A stretch of 18,644 nucleotides of DNA, taken from the NCBI GenBank assembly GCA_022600255.1, contig JAHZKU010000176.1:1-18644 (forward strand), given 5' to 3'. Of the stretch, positions 14,922 through 18,644 are shown in pieces. Source of the stretch: Actinomycetes bacterium (GTDB lineage Bacteria; Actinomycetota; Actinomycetes; S36-B12; GCA-2699445). The notes beneath the pieces are model-generated. The model worked only from the letters and a program-made list of their open reading frames with translations, was not told the origin of the DNA and searched no databases. The stretch's first letter is position 1. Each line of letters starts with the position of its first letter. The position numbers were made by a program, and so were the translations under genes.

Positions 14922-16541
14922 TCAAGCTTGGGGGAGTGGGTCGATCAGTACACCAGGATTGAGAATCCCTGCGGGGTCATAGGTTTGTTTGCTGGCCGCG
15001 AGCCCGCGCCGAAACAGTTCCGGAATCTGTTGGTCGTACCAAGGCCGGTGGTCGCGGCCAACGGCATGATGATGCGTGATCGTGCCGCCGTTCTGCAGGA
15101 TCGCATCGCTGGCGGCCAGCTTTATTGCATTCCACCCCGCAACTCGGTCACCAGGTGGAGCACTGGCGATCACGGTGTAATACGGTGCGACGCCATCGGG
15201 GTACACGTGGGTGAACCGGCAACTCACGATGCCGTCTCCGCACACGGCCCGGGCCGCCGCGGCGGTGGCCTGGGTAACCGCCGCATGGAATGGTTCGAAC
15301 TGATCCCAAGGTACCGCCGTCTCGAACGTTTCCGCCAACAGGCCGAGTCGAATCAGGGCATCGCGCAGATACGGAGCCGCCAGGAATGACTCGCGCCACT
15401 GATCCGCTTGGGCATCTCGTTTTGTCGGGTCGCCCGGGCGCGCCACCTGTGGCTCGGCGATCCCAACGCTGCCGTGGTCCCGGACCAGATCAATCGCCGT
15501 CTGGAGTTGCGGAGTGACATCGTAGTCGGCTGATTCAAAACCTAGGAGGAGGACAGCCCTACTACCGTCGCCAACACCATTCAGGTTCGCTTCTCTAGCG
15601 TCCAGGAGCCGACAGTTGGTGGGAAATAACGTGGACTGCGCCAACGCGCGCACAGCCGGTACAGCGCTCAGCAGATCCGGGAACGTCGCCGAGGTGCTGG
15701 CCCGGTAGACCGGTCTGGCCTGTAGTCGCATCTCGGCCGCCGTGATGACGCCGAGTGCGCCTTCGGATCCGGCGAAGAATTGATCTGGACTGGGCCCGGC
15801 GCCGGAGCCCGGGAGTCGGCGCGTGGTCAATGTCCCAACCGGCATCGTGATGTCTAAGGATGCCACGAAGTCCTCGATATGAGTCCGCCCGGAGGCAAAG
15901 TGGCCCCCAGACCTAGTCGCAATCCAGCCGCCTAGGGTCGAGAACTCGAAGGACTGCGGGTAGTGCCGCAGTGTCAGACCATGGGGTCTCAGCGCAGTCT
16001 CCAACTCAGGGCCGAGGATGCCTGCCTCCAAGCGCGCCGTGCGCGAGACTAGATCAACATCTAGCAGCCGGTTCATGGCGGTCAGATCCAGGCTCACCGC
16101 GCCCGAATAGTCCCGCGGAAACCGGGCTTCGGTGCCGCCGACCACACTGGATCCACCGCCGTACGGCACGCAGGCAATCCCTGTGTTGCTGCACCACTGC
16201 AGCACTTCGCTCACCTGACTTGGGGTTGTGGGCTGCATGACCAAGTCGGGTGCCAAGCTGAAGTCGCCAGCGAGGCCGCGCACAATGTCTCGGTAGCTCT
16301 TGCCGTAGGTGTGGCTGGCTCTTGCGAACGGGTCGGAGCGGGCCAACGCGGCGAGCGACGCAGGGGCGGACAGCCGTGGCTCCGGCAGCGAAACCTGCTC
16401 TAGTTGGGGCACTGGGATCGTGGTGTTGTTCCACTTGACTTGGTCACCGAGTGTGGCCGCGAGCAGTGGGCGGACTTGGTCTGGATCCAGCGCTGCGGCG
16501 CGGTTCCCCCAACCCCAAAATGAGCGGGCATCGTGGTTCAT
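14922..16541 (-). CDS. FAD-binding oxidase, alkyldihydroxyacetonephosphate synthase-like
   Basis: From the ATG at 16541 the protein has 539 residues. It has an N-terminal SFWGWG segment as in actinobacterial AGPS homologues, then a VAO/PCMH-type FAD-binding domain. The pyrophosphate loop reads PYGGGSSVVGG (about 126-136), and a GGWIATRSGGHFASGRTHIED stretch follows, then FFAGSEGALGVIT. The C-terminal cap ends with the HHHA cluster and PAGILNPGVL, the AGPS-type signature. AGPS exchanges acyl for alkyl on dihydroxyacetone phosphate in ether lipid synthesis; in actinobacteria the real substrate may differ, and D-lactate/glycolate dehydrogenase-like activity is an alternative. A TTG at 16625 would extend the frame by 28 residues; neither start has a clear ribosome binding site, and the ATG fits family N-termini better. 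Confidence 0.9.
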   Translation of the reverse strand: MNHDARSFWGWGNRAAALDPDQVRPLLAATLGDQVKWNNTTIPVPQLEQVSLPEPRLSAPASLAALARSDPFARASHTYGKSYRDIVRGLAGDFSLAPDLVMQPTTPSQVSEVLQWCSNTGIACVPYGGGSSVVGGTEARFPRDYSGAVSLDLTAMNRLLDVDLVSRTARLEAGILGPELETALRPHGLTLRHYPQSFEFSTLGGWIATRSGGHFASGRTHIEDFVASLDITMPVGTLTTRRLPGSGAGPSPDQFFAGSEGALGVITAAEMRLQARPVYRASTSATFPDLLSAVPAVRALAQSTLFPTNCRLLDAREANLNGVGDGSRAVLLLGFESADYDVTPQLQTAIDLVRDHGSVGIAEPQVARPGDPTKRDAQADQWRESFLAAPYLRDALIRLGLLAETFETAVPWDQFEPFHAAVTQATAAAARAVCGDGIVSCRFTHVYPDGVAPYYTVIASAPPGDRVAGWNAIKLAASDAILQNGGTITHHHAVGRDHRPWYDQQIPELFRRGLAASKQTYDPAGILNPGVLIDPLPQA

Positions 16542-16830
16542 GCTGTGCAGCGTATCGGGCGTGACGATCGGTGCATGGCTGGCGGCGCGCAAATAGGCGT
16601 CAGGGTACTGCCGGACGAAGTCCAAGCTAAAGGACTGGAGTATCGGTTGCCAGAACTCCTCCTCACCGAAGTTTGCGTCGACACGAATCGGTGCAGGTCG
16701 TCGGACATTGGGGAGTCCCAGGGTCTAGCTGATTCGATCAACCGGGCGGGGGGTCGCAGTGGCACACGGCGCCAACTGGCCACCGAAAACTCCCCATGCG
16801 CAGGAATCAGGCGAAGTCACACGGGGAAGT

Positions 16831-16906
16831 TGGAGCCGACGAGCGGGTTCGAACCGCTGACATCCTCTTTACAAGAGAGGTGCTCTACCAACTGAGCTAC
16901 GTCGGC
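16831..16906 (-). tRNA. tRNA-Thr (anticodon TGT)
   Basis: A complete cloverleaf on the minus strand. The acceptor stem pairs GCCGACG (16906-16900) with CGTCGGC (16841-16835), and the D-arm reads AGCTCAGTTGGTAGAGC. The anticodon stem is CCTCT/AGAGG, with loop CTTGTAA giving TGT. The T-arm is built on GCGGTTCGAACCCGC. The discriminator is T (U) and CCA is encoded at 16833-16831. It lies 66 bases after rlmB, so it may be read from the same transcript. Confidence 0.97.
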
Positions 16907-16972
16907 GCGGGCCCCGAAGGGACCAAAGGGAAGTCTACCCGGTGGTACCGGATTGAATCGAGCGCGTGGGCG

Positions 16973-17923
16973 TCAGGCCGAACGAATCACGTTCAGTGCG
17001 ATTCCAGTGGCCACAGAGGCATTAAGGGACTCGGTGGAGCTTGCAATCGCGATGGTAGTGAATACGTCGCACTTCTCCGCGACCAACCGGGAGATGCCAT
17101 CGGACTCGCTGCCCACGATCAGGGCGATCGGCCGGTTCAGGAAGTCTCCGTGAATGTTGTTGATGGGTGTCCCACCATCTGTGGATAATCCGATCGCCAA
17201 GAAACCAGCCTTCTTGAGCGTGGTGACACTACGCGCGATGTTGGTCACGCTGGCGATCGGAATCCGTGCGAAGGCTCCCGCAGATGCCCGCCAAGCAGAG
17301 GCCGAGATGGATGCCGCCCGCCGGTTGGCGATCACCACGCCGTTGGCGGCAAACGCGGCCGAAGACCGAGCGATTGCACCTAGGTTTCCGGCGTCTTGTA
17401 GGTGATCCAGCACCACAACAATGGGCTGGTTGGCGCCAACACCGAGTTCGTTGGTTGGTGGGACCTCCGGGGAAATGACGGTAGACAACTCCGCGTATTC
17501 GTAGTTGGGAACGACCAGCGCAATACCCTGGTGCGGCAACCCATCCCCCAACCGATCCAACTCGGGTCGAGAGCGAACCGATAGCGGGATTCCGGCCTTC
17601 TCAGCTGCGCGCCGGGCTCGAGTGACACGGGGATCGTCATCGACGGTCTCCAGAATCACCAACTCTGTTCCCGGAATACCAGCGGCTAGCGCATCACTGA
17701 CAGCGTTGCGGCCCAAGATGACCTCGGGACTGGTGCGGGTCGGTTTGCCGGACTTCCCGCGGCTGCGTCCCCGTGCTGCGGGGTGGCCTTTTCGGTCTTT
17801 CGCTGCGGGGGTCGGACCTTTGCCGGCAAGTGCTTGTTTGCGGTTTCCACCTGACCCGACTTGGGCCCCTTTCTTGCTGCCAGACTTGCGCGTGGCACCT
17901 TTGCGTTGGGAGTTACCAGCCAT
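16973..17923 (-). CDS. rlmB: 23S rRNA (guanosine-2'-O)-methyltransferase RlmB
   Basis: This 316-residue SpoU/TrmH-type SPOUT methyltransferase uses S-adenosylmethionine to methylate the ribose of a guanosine in 23S rRNA (G2251 in E. coli). Residues 1-65 are a highly basic, low-complexity RNA-binding tail, common in actinobacterial members. The substrate-binding domain begins at SPEVILGRNAVSDAL (65-79). The SPOUT motifs are VLDHLQDAGNLGAIARS (171-187), RASAGAFARIPIA (212-224), IVGSESDG (269-276) and SLNASVA (299-305). Other TrmH-family targets, such as tRNA Gm18, are possible, but the adjacency to cysS is the usual rlmB context. It is 113 bases downstream of cysS on the same strand. Confidence 0.95.
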   Translation of the reverse strand: MAGNSQRKGATRKSGSKKGAQVGSGGNRKQALAGKGPTPAAKDRKGHPAARGRSRGKSGKPTRTSPEVILGRNAVSDALAAGIPGTELVILETVDDDPRVTRARRAAEKAGIPLSVRSRPELDRLGDGLPHQGIALVVPNYEYAELSTVISPEVPPTNELGVGANQPIVVVLDHLQDAGNLGAIARSSAAFAANGVVIANRRAASISASAWRASAGAFARIPIASVTNIARSVTTLKKAGFLAIGLSTDGGTPINNIHGDFLNRPIALIVGSESDGISRLVAEKCDVFTTIAIASSTESLNASVATGIALNVIRSA

Positions 17924-18036
17924 ATCGGACCACGCTCCTCGTTGTGGGACCCAAGGCGACGGGTGTGGCAGGTGTGCGATCCGTCAACCGGGTGTTCCTA
18001 CCTGTCAGTCTACTCGGAGTTATCGGACCTGCAGGT

Positions 18037-18644
18037 TCACCGAGCCAGACTCCAACGGGAACCCGCGGCGCCATCCTCGATCTCCACACCAGCCTCGCCG
18101 AGCGCCGCGCGAATGTTGTCCGCCGTGGTGAAGTCCTTCTCCGCTCGGGCTTGTTCACGGTCGGCCAAGAGTCTGTCGACGAGCACTGACAACGCGGCGA
18201 CCGGAGCCTCGTCGTCGGACCCAGCCTCAGACCATATCGGGTCGATTGGGTCCACCCCCAAGACTCGTGCCATCGCCCGCACCGACGCCAGTGCCTGCAC
18301 AACGGCGTCGCGATCACCCGCGGCCAGCGCGGAGTTTCCGTCCGTGACGGCGCCGTGCAACGCTGCGACGGCGGCGGGAACACCGAGGTCATCATCCATG
18401 GCCGACGCAAACTCCTGGCTCACGTTGCCGAGTCCACCCGCGCCCACCAAGTCGGTGGCCCGCAGTATGAAAGATTCGATCCTGCGAAAACCCGCTGCGG
18501 CCTCCTGCAGCGCGGCTTCGGAGAACTCGATCACCGAACGATAGTGGGCCGCCCCGAGGTAATAACGCAGTTCGATCGGCCGGACCAGTTGCGTGAGTTC
18601 GGAGACCAAGAGCGCATTCCCTAGGGACTTGCTCATCTTTTCAC
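18037..18644 (-). CDS. cysS: Cysteine-tRNA ligase, C-terminal part
   Basis: The right edge of the window cuts the gene; the last 202 codons are present. It begins with the class I synthetase signature EKMSKSLGN, the loop that closes over ATP. The alpha-helical DALR-type anticodon-binding region follows (RPIELRYYLGAAHYRS, then RIESFILRATDLV). The end, ARAEKDFTTADNIRAALGEA then a W-S-L tail, is typical of cysteinyl-tRNA synthetase and separates it from the related mycothiol ligase MshC. The stop is TGA at 18039-18037. The order cysS-rlmB is conserved in actinobacteria. Confidence 0.95.
   Translation of the reverse strand, partial: EKMSKSLGNALLVSELTQLVRPIELRYYLGAAHYRSVIEFSEAALQEAAAGFRRIESFILRATDLVGAGGLGNVSQEFASAMDDDLGVPAAVAALHGAVTDGNSALAAGDRDAVVQALASVRAMARVLGVDPIDPIWSEAGSDDEAPVAALSVLVDRLLADREQARAEKDFTTADNIRAALGEAGVEIEDGAAGSRWSLAR

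Noticed and set aside
1..18644. Mobile elements, CRISPR arrays, prophage or defence genes
   Set aside because: No transposase, integrase, regular direct repeats or defence motifs were seen on either strand, and the gene content is core actinobacterial.

Overview
The window looks like chromosomal DNA of a moderately high-GC actinobacterium (Actinomycetota). This rests on several lineage-typical genes: a helicase-associated (XPB/Ssl2 N-terminal-like) protein, a DUF3263 protein, glucosyl-3-phosphoglycerate synthase, a Pr6Pr membrane protein, a short-Q-loop cytochrome bd oxidase, and a groEL with a Gly-Gly-Met tail under CIRCE control. I see no phage, insertion sequence, CRISPR array or toxin cassette. 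The layout is that of an ordinary core chromosome, and I cannot name a genus.

Left part (1-4334): the N-terminal 348 codons of a helicase-associated protein run off the left edge on the minus strand. It is divergent from a small five-helix membrane protein. Next is a monocistronic groEL (no groES beside it), preceded by two tandem CIRCE operators and followed by a strong intrinsic terminator, then a small acidic protein of unknown function.

Methionine/sulfur-like block (4335-6221, minus strand): a clear SAM-I (S-box) riboswitch leads directly into a threonine-synthase-like PLP enzyme, followed by a MoaD/ThiS-type sulfur-carrier protein ending in Gly-Gly. SAM control plus a sulfur carrier is odd for plain threonine synthesis. 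It suggests a protein-thiocarboxylate-dependent route to homocysteine or a related sulfur amino acid. This is the most interesting signal in the window.

Middle (6222-9635): a long leader and gpgS (first step of methylglucose lipopolysaccharide/glucosylglycerate synthesis), overlapping tail-to-tail with a DUF3263 gene, then a potassium-channel protein with a long disordered C-terminal tail.

Respiratory operon (9636-12879, minus): cydA and cydB (cytochrome bd oxidase) are followed by a CPBP-family intramembrane protease, all tightly spaced. Right of it are a helical, possibly DNA-binding hypothetical protein with a strong hairpin behind it, and a divergent Pr6Pr membrane protein.

Right part (14922-18644, minus): an alkyldihydroxyacetonephosphate-synthase-like FAD oxidase, tRNA-Thr(TGT) with encoded CCA, the 23S rRNA 2'-O-methyltransferase RlmB, and the C-terminal third of cysteinyl-tRNA synthetase running off the right edge. 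The cysS-rlmB-tRNA order is a translation-related cluster.
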